Positions 26,251-36,914 are shown, numbered from the stretch's first letter. The stretch: 64,000 bases of DNA from Streptomyces zingiberis (GCF_012034935.1 NZ_JAATEN010000025.1:1-64000), one strand, 5' to 3'. The notes: generated by a model not told the origin, from the letters alone. Translations and numbers: made by a program.

Positions 26251-28176
26251 GTGCACCGCAGAAGTCCGCACCGCCCAGGAACCGCAGGATGCCCAGGAAC
26301 TCCAGGAGCCCGAGCGGCCCGGGCGGCCCGAGGCACAGGAGGACGGGGCGCGGTGGTGGCGCTCGCCGCGCTGTCCCTGCTGCTGACCGGCCTCTCGGGC
26401 CATGCCGCCGCCGCGGCCGCACCGGACACCGCCCGCTCCGCGTCCGCGCGGCCGGCCGCCTCCACCGTGTCCACCGGGGAGGCCGCCACCACGTCGACCG
26501 GGGAGGCCGCCACCTCCCCCGACGAGGCCCGCCCCGCGGACATCCGCGCGGGCGAGCGGTCGGCGGCCGATCTGACCGGGGACATCACCTTCTCGGTACC
26601 GAGCGGCACGTTCCGGGGCGAGGTGTCCGTCTCCCTGGGCACCTCCGTCGCCGGGGCGCAGATCCGTTACACCACCAACGGGCAGCTCCCGACGGCGAGT
26701 TCCCCGCTCTACGGCGGGACGGCGCTGCGGTTCACCGCCACCACGCAGCTCCGCGCCCAGGCCTTCGTGGACGGCGCGGCGAGCGGCGAGCCGGGCACCG
26801 CCCTCTACGTGGCCCGCACCGTCGACGCCAGCCACGACCTGCCCGTCCTGGTCATGGACGCCTACGGTGCGGGCAAACCCGGCCGGGACTACCGGGACGC
26901 CGCCGCGCTGCTGATGGAGCCACAGGGCGGGACCACCTCGCTGGGCGCGGCCCCCGCTGTGGCCACCCGTGCCGGCTTCCATCTGCGCGGGCAGTCCTCC
27001 GCCTCGTTCGAGAAGGCCCCGTACCGGCTGGAACTCCGCGACAACCAGGACGACGACGCCGACTACCCGATGGCGGGCATGCCGGCGGACTCCGACTGGG
27101 TGCTGCGCGGCCCCTTCCCGGACAAGACGCTCGTCCGCGACGCCTTCGCCTACACCCTGGGACAGGAACTGGGCCTGAGGACACCCCGCCACCGTTTCGT
27201 CGAGGTGTATCTCAACCTCGACGGCAACCCGCTGACGGCCGACGACTACCAGGGCGTCTACCTGCTCGACGAGAACATCAAGCGTTCCCCGGACCGGGTG
27301 GACATCGCCAAGCTCAAGAAGACCGACGTCACCGAGCCCGCCGTCACCGGCGGCTACATCATGAAGTTCGACGCCTTCGCCGCCGAGGAGCCGAAGGTGC
27401 CCTGCCCCGCCGGCACCCAGAACTGCTGGTCGGACCTGGAGGTCGTGGAACCGGACGATCTCGGGCCCGAGCAGCTGACCTGGCTCTCCCAGTACCTCCA
27501 GAAGTTCCACAACTCCCTGCGCGGCGCCAACCCCTCCGACCCGCAGAACGGGTACCCCGCGTACCTCGACGTGGACTCGGTGGTCAACATGGTCATCCTC
27601 AACGAGATGAGCCGCCAGGGCGACGCCTACATCCGCTCCACCTACTTCCACAAGGACCGCGGCGGCAAGCTCGTCGCCGGGCCGCTGTGGGACTACGACC
27701 TCGGCTTCAACGCGATCCCCGGCTCCAACTCGGTGCGTGGCTGGCAGTTCCAGCCGTTCTTCGGGTTCCCGCAGACCACCGACTGGTTCCTGCGGCTGAT
27801 GCAGGACCCGTCGTTCAACCAGAAGGTCGTCACCCGCTGGCAGGAGCTGCGCCGCGGCGTCCTGTCCGACGCCCGGCTCCGCGACCGGGTGCAGCAGCTC
27901 GCGGCGCCGCTGACCAACGCCGCCCAGCGCAACTTCCAGCGGTGGCCCAACCTGAACACGCGGCAGGTCGGACCGTTCCAGACCCAGACCACGCAGACCT
28001 GGCAGCAGCAACTGACGCTCATGCAGGACTGGCTGGTCCAGCGGGCGGCCTGGATCGACTCCTCCGGCTGGCGGATCAGCGCCACCGCCGCGCCGGACTC
28101 CGCGGCGCAGGCGGTGCCGCTCCTGCCCCACCTGCGGCCGGAGAAGTCCGACCGCCCCCGCCGTTCGGCCCCCTGA
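26251..28176 (+). CDS. secreted CotH kinase-like protein
   Basis: About 641 residues. A GTG with GAGG about 10 nt upstream precedes an Arg/Pro/Gly-rich lead, then a signal segment (VVALAALSLLLTGLSGHAAAAA). Residues about 110-190 form an Ig-like chitobiase/FN3-type domain (ITFSVPSGTFRGEVSVSL...ITYTTNGQLPTASSPLY-like). The CotH domain covers about 205-560: GFHLRGQSSASFEKAPYRLEL, GPFPDKTLVRDAFAYTLG, GVYLLDENIKRSPDRVDI and GPLWDYDLGFN, the last with the metal-binding acidic pair. CotH proteins are atypical extracellular protein kinases in spore coats. Grouping with VTC and DUF4956 is recurrent in actinomycetes. Start position uncertain. Confidence 0.82.
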   Translation: MHRRSPHRPGTAGCPGTPGARAARAARGTGGRGAVVALAALSLLLTGLSGHAAAAAAPDTARSASARPAASTVSTGEAATTSTGEAATSPDEARPADIRAGERSAADLTGDITFSVPSGTFRGEVSVSLGTSVAGAQIRYTTNGQLPTASSPLYGGTALRFTATTQLRAQAFVDGAASGEPGTALYVARTVDASHDLPVLVMDAYGAGKPGRDYRDAAALLMEPQGGTTSLGAAPAVATRAGFHLRGQSSASFEKAPYRLELRDNQDDDADYPMAGMPADSDWVLRGPFPDKTLVRDAFAYTLGQELGLRTPRHRFVEVYLNLDGNPLTADDYQGVYLLDENIKRSPDRVDIAKLKKTDVTEPAVTGGYIMKFDAFAAEEPKVPCPAGTQNCWSDLEVVEPDDLGPEQLTWLSQYLQKFHNSLRGANPSDPQNGYPAYLDVDSVVNMVILNEMSRQGDAYIRSTYFHKDRGGKLVAGPLWDYDLGFNAIPGSNSVRGWQFQPFFGFPQTTDWFLRLMQDPSFNQKVVTRWQELRRGVLSDARLRDRVQQLAAPLTNAAQRNFQRWPNLNTRQVGPFQTQTTQTWQQQLTLMQDWLVQRAAWIDSSGWRISATAAPDSAAQAVPLLPHLRPEKSDRPRRSAP

Positions 28177-28211
28177 CCCCGCCCCTCACCCGCCCCTGCT
28201 TCCACACCGGC

Positions 28212-28248
28212 GCCCCGGCCCCGCGGCACACCACCGCGGGGCCGGGGC
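28212..28248. terminator. bidirectional terminator
   Basis: A perfect 15-bp stem (28212-28226 with 28234-28248) and 7-nt loop between cotH and the convergent inhibitor-like gene. Confidence 0.85.
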
Positions 28249-28272
28249 CGTGCCGGCCGGGGAGGGCGGAGG

Positions 28273-28605
28273 TCAGCAGGTGACGACCTTGCCGTAGGAG
28301 CCCTGGCTCCAGGTCCAGGTCCGGGCCTCGCCCGGCCGGTACGTCCAGCACTGGCCGTCCGGCCCCCAGTCGATGACCAGCTTGACGTGCATGGTCCGGC
28401 CGCAGTTGTTCCGGATGGTCACCTTCTTCGCCTGCTTGACGACATCCCGCGCGACGCAGGCGGGTGCCGTCCCCTGGGCGGACGCGGGGGAGAGCGGGGT
28501 GGAGGTCTGGGCCGCAGCGAGGGGGGCGGCGAGGGAGAGCAGCCCGGCCAGTGCCGCCGTGGCGGCGGCGGACGCGAACACGACACGCTGACGTGAGGAC
28601 TTCAT
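28273..28605 (-). CDS. secreted tendamistat-like protein (alpha-amylase inhibitor fold)
   Basis: 110 residues. A Sec signal peptide (residues 1-33, ending LAAPLAAAQ) is followed by a mature domain of about 75 residues with four cysteines. The spacing is C-x17-C-x17-C-x23-C; tendamistat is C-x15-C-x17-C-x27-C. Middle strands match closely: NNCGRTMHVKLVIDWGPDGQC and YRPGEARTW versus NGCAETVTVKVVYEDD and APGQITT. The Trp-Arg-Tyr triplet that tendamistat inserts into amylase is absent, so amylase inhibition is doubtful. The ATG has GGAAGGGA upstream on the minus strand. It may be a repurposed fold. Confidence 0.6.
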   Translation of the reverse strand: MKSSRQRVVFASAAATAALAGLLSLAAPLAAAQTSTPLSPASAQGTAPACVARDVVKQAKKVTIRNNCGRTMHVKLVIDWGPDGQCWTYRPGEARTWTWSQGSYGKVVTC

Positions 28606-29146
28606 GACGATATGGGTCCCTTCCGGTCCTGTGGGTGTTTCGAGGACATCGGGATTGTCCATCCAGGTGCGGCATGAAGTAGTGGCTTTGAGAGGTCTTG
28701 CCATCAATTGCAGGAGTATTTCTCCCGGTTTGCCATCCCGTGTCATCACGTGACGCGGAGTTTTCGGTAACGCGCGGGCGTTGAGCGGAGGGCGTTGCCG
28801 GCCGGCGGCCCCTTCGCCGCGCCCGGGCCGGTTCCCTCTCCGGTCCGTCCGGCGCCGCCGCGCACGCGGCGCGGGGTGTGTCCCCCTCTCGCGCCCTCGC
28901 GTCGGCGCCGCGCCGGCCCTGTGCGCTGTCGTCCCTGTGTCCTGGTATTCCCACGAAAAGGGGGATTGGTCCGTGAGGTGGTCCTTCCCGCCCTCCGGCG
29001 TCCGACGATGGTCCGGCCCCGCCCGACACGAACGACACATCCTCGGGTGTCCGCCGGAGAAGCGGTGGCCGCGTGGGCGGAACGCCGGACGTTCCGCCCA
29101 CGCGTTCCGGCACTACGGCGACCCGGACGAGAGAATGGGGAGAACC
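28606..29146. other. 540-nt divergent intergenic region
   Basis: Holds the promoters for the two secreted-protein genes. TCACGTGA (28746-28753) is an 8-bp palindrome. The half next to the minus gene is A+T-richer. No further gene is supported. Confidence 0.4.
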
Positions 29147-29524
29147 ATGAGGGAAGCGCGACGCAAGGCCGGCCGGATCGCCGCGGTGGGCGCGGCGGTC
29201 GCCGTGCTCGGCTCGGTCACGGGTGCGGCGCACGCGGGCCCGGCGGACGGCCGTGAGGCGTCACTCCGCGAGCGCGCGGTGCAGAGCTGTCCGCAGGGCT
29301 ATGTCTGCTTCTGGGCCGAGCCCGGATTCCGAGGGGTCATGCGGGTCTACAAGAATCCCCGCTTCCACGTCTGCGGCTGGGTCCCCCAGCACTACGCCAG
29401 GTCCGTGGTCAACCAGGACAACCAGACCTGGTCCTTCTACGGGGACGTCAACTGCACGGCGCACGTGGTGACGCTGGACCCGGGACAGGCCGCCGCCAAC
29501 GTCGTGATCCGCACCTGGAAATGA
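29147..29524 (+). CDS. secreted peptidase inhibitor family I36-like protein
   Basis: 125 residues. A signal peptide (1-30, ending TGAAHAGPA) precedes a cysteine-rich beta/gamma-crystallin-like domain with SCPQGYVCFWAEPGFRG, then FHVCGWVPQHYARSVVNQ, SFYGDVNCTAHVVTLDPG. Four conserved cysteines could form two disulphides. This is the pattern annotated in Streptomyces as inhibitor family I36. ATG at 29147 has GGGGAG about 8 nt upstream; ATG at 29135 is also in frame. A weak 8-bp hairpin lies 15 nt past the stop. Confidence 0.75.
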   Translation: MREARRKAGRIAAVGAAVAVLGSVTGAAHAGPADGREASLRERAVQSCPQGYVCFWAEPGFRGVMRVYKNPRFHVCGWVPQHYARSVVNQDNQTWSFYGDVNCTAHVVTLDPGQAAANVVIRTWK

Positions 29525-29844
29525 CCGGGCGCGGCTCCGGCCGGGGTCACCGTCCCCGGCCCCCGCCCGGCCGTGAAGGGACGTGATCTGCCCGCCGGGA
29601 ACGGCCCGTCGCCCAGGGCGCGGCGCGGGGAGGAGGCCGTTCCCGGCGGCGCGTGGTGGGACGGGCGTGAGGTGCCCTCGCTTCCCGTGACGCGTCCCGC
29701 CGTCGCCGTTCACCGCGGCACCGTCCCGTCCGGTGCGCACCGTGCCTCCGGCCGCTCCGGCCGCTCCGGCCGCTCCGGCCGTCTCGGGCGCGGCGGGCAC
29801 CGGTCGACGGGAGCGGACCCGCGGCCGTGCGCCCCGGCGGGGTC
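29525..29844. other. intergenic, no gene recognised
   Basis: About 320 nt after the I36-like gene. It includes a weak 8-bp hairpin (29539-29561) and four near-identical 9-bp CCGCTCCGG units around 29750-29785. Frames here lack coding character. Confidence 0.5.
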
Positions 29845-32157
<2,313 letters not shown>

Positions 32158-32364
32158 GTCGTCCCTTCTCCCGGTCCCACACCGTCCGCCGCCACCCGGA
32201 GCCCGGGGCGCGCCGCCGCCAGGGAATACGCGGTTCCGCGCCGTGCTGCTCACCGTCCGCGGAAGTCGCCGGCCGCGGATTGAACGGACCGCCCGCCGCG
32301 GCCGTATGCCCCGGGTGCACCGACCCTCGTCCGGGAACCGCCCTCGTCCTGTTGTGAGCCTGTG

Positions 32365-32868
32365 ATGGAACGACCACTGCCCGACCGGGCACCGGCATCC
32401 CCCGCCGGGCCCCGCCCGCCCCGTCCGCGCCATGTGCGCACGGGTGCGCTCGCCGCTCTCGTCACCACTGCCGCCGCCCTGCTGCTCGGCGGGTGCGGTG
32501 CGGAGGAGCCCGCCGGCCGGGCGGGTACCGCCGAGGGGCGGCCGGGCGCGCCGCCGAAGGCCCGCCCGGCCGATGTGCCGGAACTCGCCTCCGCCGTCGG
32601 GTGCGAGGCGGAGATCACCATCGACGTGGCCGACTACCGCCAGGGCACCTGCGACACCGGACGGGCCGAGTACGTCTTCGTCAGCTTCGAGAGCGACACC
32701 GGGAAACGCGCCTGGCTGGAGACGGCGCAGATGTACGGGGGCGTCTACCTGGTCGGCAACCGCTGGGTGCTCTCCGCCGACCCCCGGCCGGCCATGGAGC
32801 GCGCCCGGGAGCGGCTCGGCGGCACCATCGAGGAGACGGGCGCCCTCGGTGCCGAGCCGGCACCGTGA
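32365..32868 (+). CDS. lipoprotein
   Basis: 167 residues with a lipobox LLLGGC (Cys at about residue 43, counting from the ATG) after a hydrophobic stretch, so it should be lipid-anchored outside the membrane. The mature part has two further cysteines (VGCEAEITIDV and GTCDTGRAEY) and a C-terminal VYLVGNRWVLSADPRPAMERA. No family is recognised, but the placement divergent from copC-copD and upstream of a His-rich membrane gene and ycnI suggests a copper role. GTG at 32362 is an equally possible start. Confidence 0.72.
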   Translation: MERPLPDRAPASPAGPRPPRPRHVRTGALAALVTTAAALLLGGCGAEEPAGRAGTAEGRPGAPPKARPADVPELASAVGCEAEITIDVADYRQGTCDTGRAEYVFVSFESDTGKRAWLETAQMYGGVYLVGNRWVLSADPRPAMERARERLGGTIEETGALGAEPAP

Positions 32869-32890
32869 GGCCGACGGAGCGGGCCGGTCC

Positions 32891-33958
32891 GTGCCCGCGT
32901 CCGGCGGCCGGGCCGTGAACCGCTCCGTGACCGCCCTGCGCGCGGCGGTGTTCGCCCTCACCTCAGGTGTGCTCGCGGTGGCCGGGCACCACGCCGTGCT
33001 GGACGGGCCGGTGCCCTGGCCGCCGGTGGTGGCGGTGACCGCCGCGCAGTGCGCCGCGGTGTGGCCGCTGGCGCGCCGGCGGCGCTCCCTGCCCGTCGTG
33101 GTGACGGCCACCCTCGCCGCCCAGGCACTGCTGCACACGGTGCTCTACCTCGCCGTCGCCGCCCGTCCGGCGCACACCGGGCACGGCGGCGGCGCGGACG
33201 GAGCGGGCCCCGGCCCCGCCACGCACGCGGCGGATCCGGCGCATCTCGCGCACGCGGCACCGGCCGGCGAGGTGGCGCAGGCCGGCGGGCATGTCTCCGC
33301 CGCCATGACGGTGGCGCATCTGCTCGCGGCCCTCGTCGTGGCCTGGCTGTTCCACCACGCCGACGCGGCGGCGGCCGCCGCCGTCCGGGCCGCCCGCACG
33401 GGACGGCGCGCCGCCTGCCTCGCGCTCGCCCCCCTCCTCGCCCTCGCCCGGCTGCCCGGCCCGGCCCGTCGCCCGCGCCGCGAGCCGCGCCCGGCGCCAC
33501 CGGCCCGCGCCGGCGGACCGCCGGTGACGGGGCGGGAGTTCCTGACGAGTGCCGTGGTGCGCCGGGGCCCACCGGAGCGGGACCGCGATCCAGGTCGTCG
33601 AGTCCCCGTGCCGGCCGCCCCACGGTGCGCCGGCCGCTCATCCGAGGAGTTCCGCCATGCCCGCTCAGAGATTCCCCCAGGGGTGCCCCCAGGGTTCCGT
33701 CCCGTCGTCCGCCCGGTCCCTCCCGCCGCGCCGGCCCCGCCCGCGCGTCCTGGGCCGTCTCGCCGCCGTCTCCGCGCTCGCCCTGGCGTTCGCCACCGTC
33801 CAGACCGCTCCGGCCGCCGCGCACGCGCATGTCACCGCCTCCGAACCACGGGCGCTGGCCGAGAAGGTGACGCTCACCTTCGAATCCGCGGCGGAGAACG
33901 ACGCCGCCGGCTTCACCGAGGTGAGGGTGTCCCTCCCGGAGGGCATCGCGCCCGGTGA
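32891..33958 (+). CDS. membrane protein with His-rich loop; frame runs into ycnI
   Basis: From GTG 32891 (or GTG 32915) the frame encodes about three or four membrane helices: ALRAAVFALTSGVLAVAGHH, WPPVVAVTAAQCAAVWPLA, VVVTATLAAQALLHTVLYLAVAA and, after a His-rich loop (HTGHGGG, ATHAADPAHLAHAA, HVSAAMTVAHLLAALVVAWLFHHADA), AACLALAPLLALA. The real protein probably ends near VVRRGPP (33576), but no stop occurs there and the frame stays open to 33958, overlapping ycnI by 302 nt. A lost stop or an assembly error is possible. Histidines could bind copper. Confidence 0.55.
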   Translation: MPASGGRAVNRSVTALRAAVFALTSGVLAVAGHHAVLDGPVPWPPVVAVTAAQCAAVWPLARRRRSLPVVVTATLAAQALLHTVLYLAVAARPAHTGHGGGADGAGPGPATHAADPAHLAHAAPAGEVAQAGGHVSAAMTVAHLLAALVVAWLFHHADAAAAAAVRAARTGRRAACLALAPLLALARLPGPARRPRREPRPAPPARAGGPPVTGREFLTSAVVRRGPPERDRDPGRRVPVPAAPRCAGRSSEEFRHARSEIPPGVPPGFRPVVRPVPPAAPAPPARPGPSRRRLRARPGVRHRPDRSGRRARACHRLRTTGAGREGDAHLRIRGGERRRRLHRGEGVPPGGHRAR

Positions 33959-34502
33959 CGTCGGACTGGGGAAGGCGCCCCGGGGATGGAAGCTGAAGCA
34001 CACGAAGGACGGCTACGCCGTCGCCGGCCCCGAACTGCCGGTGGGCACCGATGCCGTGTACGAGGTCGAGGTCCGCCAGTTGCCGGACGCGGAGAAGCTG
34101 GCCTTCCGGACCGTGGAGACCTACGGGGACGGCGCGGTTTCCCGGTGGATCGAAACACCGGAGGACGGCGCGGAGTCGGAACAGCCGGCACCCGCCCTCG
34201 ACCTCGAACCGGCCGCGCCCGGCGCGAAACCGCTCCGCCCCGCCTCCTCCGGAGCCGCCGCGGAGGAAACCCCCGCACCGGCGGATTCCGCGACCGGCGG
34301 GGAGACGGACGCGGGAGAGGCCGGCGAGGACGCCGGGAAGTCCTCCGACGGTGCCGAGAAGGCCGGGCGGGCCCAGCAGGAGGACGAGGGTTCCGCGGCC
34401 GGCCCGCTGCTGGCCGGGGTCGCCGTACTGCTCGCGCTGGGCGGCGGAGGGGCGTGGTGGCTGGCCCGTCGCCGCTCCGCGTCCTCCTCGTCGGGGAGCT
34501 GA
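33657..34502 (+). CDS. ycnI: YcnI-family (DUF1775) copper-associated protein
   Basis: 281 residues. Signal peptide ends with AAAHAHVTASEP, putting a histidine at or near the mature N-terminus as in YcnI copper-binding proteins. DUF1775 covers about residues 55-190 (LTFESAAENDAAGFTEVRVSLPEGI, WKLKHTKDGYAVAGPELPVG, AFRTVETYGDGAVSRWIE). An acidic Pro/Ala linker follows, then a C-terminal membrane helix (PLLAGVAVLLALGGGGAWWLA) and basic tail. The ATG at 33657 has GAGGAG 8 nt upstream. YcnI and CopCD-type proteins are commonly adjacent, supporting a joint copper import/homeostasis role. Confidence 0.88.
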   Translation: MPAQRFPQGCPQGSVPSSARSLPPRRPRPRVLGRLAAVSALALAFATVQTAPAAAHAHVTASEPRALAEKVTLTFESAAENDAAGFTEVRVSLPEGIAPGDVGLGKAPRGWKLKHTKDGYAVAGPELPVGTDAVYEVEVRQLPDAEKLAFRTVETYGDGAVSRWIETPEDGAESEQPAPALDLEPAAPGAKPLRPASSGAAAEETPAPADSATGGETDAGEAGEDAGKSSDGAEKAGRAQQEDEGSAAGPLLAGVAVLLALGGGGAWWLARRRSASSSSGS

Positions 34503-34580
34503 GCGGCGGCCCCGGCCGGGAGGCGGGTTCGGGAGGCGGGTTCAGGAGGGGCGGCGCGGGCCCCGGCCGGTGGTTCTCCG

Positions 34581-34622
34581 CCTTCGGCCGGGGCCCGCGC
34601 AACCTTCGGCCGGGGCCCGCGC
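34581..34622. repeat. 20-bp direct repeat downstream of ycnI
   Basis: CCTTCGGCCGGGGCCCGCGC occurs twice, 22 nt apart (34581-34600 and 34603-34622), in the 500-nt gap between ycnI and dhaK. Confidence 0.85.
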
Positions 34623-34940
34623 CACCAGGGCTCGTGCCGGGCCGCGCACCGTGGACGGGCCTCGGTGCGCCGCCCGGGGGCGGGCCGGGCCGCCCACCAC
34701 GCCGGCCGGCGTCCGCCGGGTGGCTGTCCCGGTCCCGCCGGACCTGCGCGGTCTGCCGGCCCCCCGGTCCCCGGGGCGTGCGCTGCGGGCCGGAGCTCAC
34801 GCCCCGAGCCCGTGCTGTGGTCCCCGGGGCCGGGGCCCCCGGGGACCGGAGGAAGGCCCGGGGCACCGGGGGCCGGAGGAAGGGCCGGCAGGTCCGGGTC
34901 GATCCCGGCCTTCGGCCTCCGCCCGACACCCATCGAGTGG

Positions 34941-35004
34941 CTCGGAGCCCACCGGGCTCGGGACCTACCGGGGTCGGAGTCCACCGGGCTCCGGGCCCAC
35001 CGGG
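34941..35004. repeat. 4 x 16-bp tandem array abutting the dhaK stop codon
   Basis: Four 16-bp units of the form [CG]TC[GC]G[AG]G[CT]CCACCGGG with few changes (unit 2 has ACCTACCGGG). The array ends 1 nt before the stop-codon bases of dhaK (35006-35008). The rest of 34503-34940 holds no recognisable gene. Confidence 0.85.
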
Positions 35005-35005
35005 G

Positions 35006-36001
35006 TCAGCACCCCCAGCGCAGTCCCGCGGTCCGCACCGGCGCGTCCCACAGCCGCAGCAGTTCCTCGTCCGCGCGGCAGAGCGTCACCGAACAGCCCG
35101 CCATGTCCAGCGAGGTGACGTAGTTGCCGACCAGCGTGCGGGCCACCGTCACCCGGCGCTCCGCGAGCACCCGGGCGACCTCCCCGCCGAACCCGTAGAG
35201 CTCCAGCAGCGGGGTCGCGCCCATCCCGTTGACCAGCAGGAGCACCGGATCGCCAGCCGCGCCCAGGTCGGCCAGGACGGCGTCCACGGCGACCTCCGCG
35301 ATCTGCGCGGCGGTCATCATCTCCCGCCGCTCCCGGCCCGGTTCGCCGTGGATGCCGATGCCCAGCTCCAGCTCGCCGGCCGGCAGGTCGAACGTCGGGC
35401 CGCCCTTGGCGGGGGTCGTGACCGCGCCGAGCGCCACCCCGAAGCTGCGGGACGCCTCGTTGACCTGGCGCGCCAGCGCCGCGACGCGCTCCAGCGGCGC
35501 GCCCTCCTCCGCGGCCGCCCCGGCGATCTTCTCCACGAAGAGAGTGGCCCCGGTGCCGCGCCGGCCGGCGGTGAAGGTACTGTCCGTGACCGCCACGTCG
35601 TCGTCGACCAGCACACTGACCGCCTGGATGCCCTCGTCCTCCGCGAGTTCGGCGGCCATCTCGAAGTTGAGCACATCACCGGTGTAGTTCTTCACGACGA
35701 ACAGGACACCCGCGCCGCTGTCCACGGCCGAGGCCGCCCGCACCATCTGGTCCGGCACCGGGGAGGTGAACACCTCGCCGGGACAGGCCGCGTCGAGCAT
35801 CCCCGGGCCGACGAACCCGCCGTGCAGCGGCTCGTGCCCCGACCCGCCGCCCGAGACGAGGGCCACCTTCCCCGCGACGGGCGCGTCCCGCCGCGCGATG
35901 ACGCGGTTCGCCACGTCCACGGACAGCTCCGGGTGGGCGGCGGCCATGCCGCGCAGGGCGTCCGCGACCACGGTCTCCGGCGAGTTGATCAGCATCTTCA
36001 C
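35006..36001 (-). CDS. dhaK: dihydroxyacetone kinase subunit DhaK (orphan)
   Basis: 331 residues. GTG at 36001 gives the usual VKMLIN start and has AGGAG upstream. The DhaK (DAK1) fold shows GGGSGHEPLHGGFVG (residues 51-65), FVVKNYTGDVLNFEMA (101-116) and GIGIHGEPG with His218, which binds dihydroxyacetone covalently. DhaK alone cannot phosphorylate: it needs DhaL (ATP or ADP cofactor) and in the PTS version DhaM. Neither lies downstream here; the next thing is a repeat array, then ycnI. It is either an orphan relying on DhaL elsewhere or a broken operon. Confidence 0.92.
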   Translation of the reverse strand: MKMLINSPETVVADALRGMAAAHPELSVDVANRVIARRDAPVAGKVALVSGGGSGHEPLHGGFVGPGMLDAACPGEVFTSPVPDQMVRAASAVDSGAGVLFVVKNYTGDVLNFEMAAELAEDEGIQAVSVLVDDDVAVTDSTFTAGRRGTGATLFVEKIAGAAAEEGAPLERVAALARQVNEASRSFGVALGAVTTPAKGGPTFDLPAGELELGIGIHGEPGRERREMMTAAQIAEVAVDAVLADLGAAGDPVLLLVNGMGATPLLELYGFGGEVARVLAERRVTVARTLVGNYVTSLDMAGCSVTLCRADEELLRLWDAPVRTAGLRWGC

Positions 36002-36282
36002 AGGCACTCCTGGGCAGTTGGCGCGCGGGCGGCGGCCTGCCGGGGGTCCGGCGGGCCGGTACGGAGCGCGGCCCCCGGGGCCGCCGCCGGCCCGGTCGCC
36101 CGCGGCGGTTTCCGGCCGGGGGCCGGTCCCGCCGGACACGGCCCGTGCCGCCCGCGGGGGACGGGCTCGGACGCGTCCAGTATCGGCCGGGTGGCGCCGC
36201 GGGTCACGGACCGGGCGGCGATGAATCCCCGGTGACCGGTGCGCGGGACCGCGCCCGCCGGCCGCGGCGCGCCGCGGCGCGG

Positions 36283-36621
36283 GGCCGGCGGCGGATGCTG
36301 GCGCTGCACGGCGGCGGCCGGGACGGTCTGGAGATCCACCCCAATCTGTGGGCGGGCATCGGCCTGGTGCGCGGTGGCGCGGGGACGGCGCTGGTCGGCA
36401 GCCACGAGGAGGTCGCCGACCGGATCACGGAGTACCACCGGCTGGGTATCGACGAGTTCGTGCTCTCCGGCTATCCGCACCTGGAGGAGGCCTACTGGTT
36501 CGGCGAGGGCGTGCTGCCCCGGCTCGCCGGACGCGGCCTGTGGTCGCACCCGTACCGCGCCGCCGCCCCGGAGCGCGCCGGCGCGCGGGCCTCCCTCGCG
36601 GGGGCGGGCGCCGCTCGCTGA
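36283..36621 (+). pseudogene. ssuD: C-terminal remnant of alkanesulfonate monooxygenase SsuD
   Basis: About 110 residues matching the end of the flavin-dependent SsuD family: MLALHGGGRDGLEIHPNLW, GLVRGGAGTALVGSHEEVA, GIDEFVLSGYPHLEEAYWF and LPRLAGRGLW. Intact SsuD is about 380 residues; the N-terminal two thirds (flavin and most substrate residues) are missing and the sequence to the left is unrelated. An ATG at 36295 could express the fragment but it would be inactive. Its position just before a sulfur-acquisition-type monooxygenase suggests a decayed sulfonate locus. Confidence 0.75.
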
Positions 36622-36695
36622 CCCGTCCGCGGGGCGTCCGCCCGCCGCGGGGGTGGTGACGGTGGCCGGAGCGGCGGGCCCGCCGCATCCGTCAA

Positions 36696-36723
36696 CCCTA
36701 CAATTCCTATCGATTTTGTAGGG
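36696..36723. promoter_or_regulatory. A+T-rich inverted repeat before the SfnB-like gene
   Basis: CCCTACAA (36696-36703) and TTGTAGGG (36716-36723) are perfect 8-bp arms around a 12-nt A+T-rich core; a nested CCTA/TAGG pair is also present. It stands out in G+C-rich DNA and sits about 190 nt before the TTG start. It may be a sulfur-status operator. Confidence 0.5.
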
Positions 36724-36914
36724 AACCATTGACGGGCCGCTTCCGGGGTGACGAGGATGAGACGCCGGTCCCGCGCGAACACCCGTTCGGCGCGACGTCG
36801 TTCCGCCGACGCCGGCGCGGCCGCGCGCGACCGCCGCGGCGGGGCGTTCCCGGCCGCTTCCGGACCGACCGGCTCCCGGTGCGCCCGTGCGCGGACCGGG
36901 GTGAGGAGGATCCC

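Noticed and set aside
32432..33958. One 508-residue protein
   Set aside because: Its first 150 residues are a shifted reading of the lipoprotein gene and its last 100 of ycnI. Only the central membrane segment is supported.
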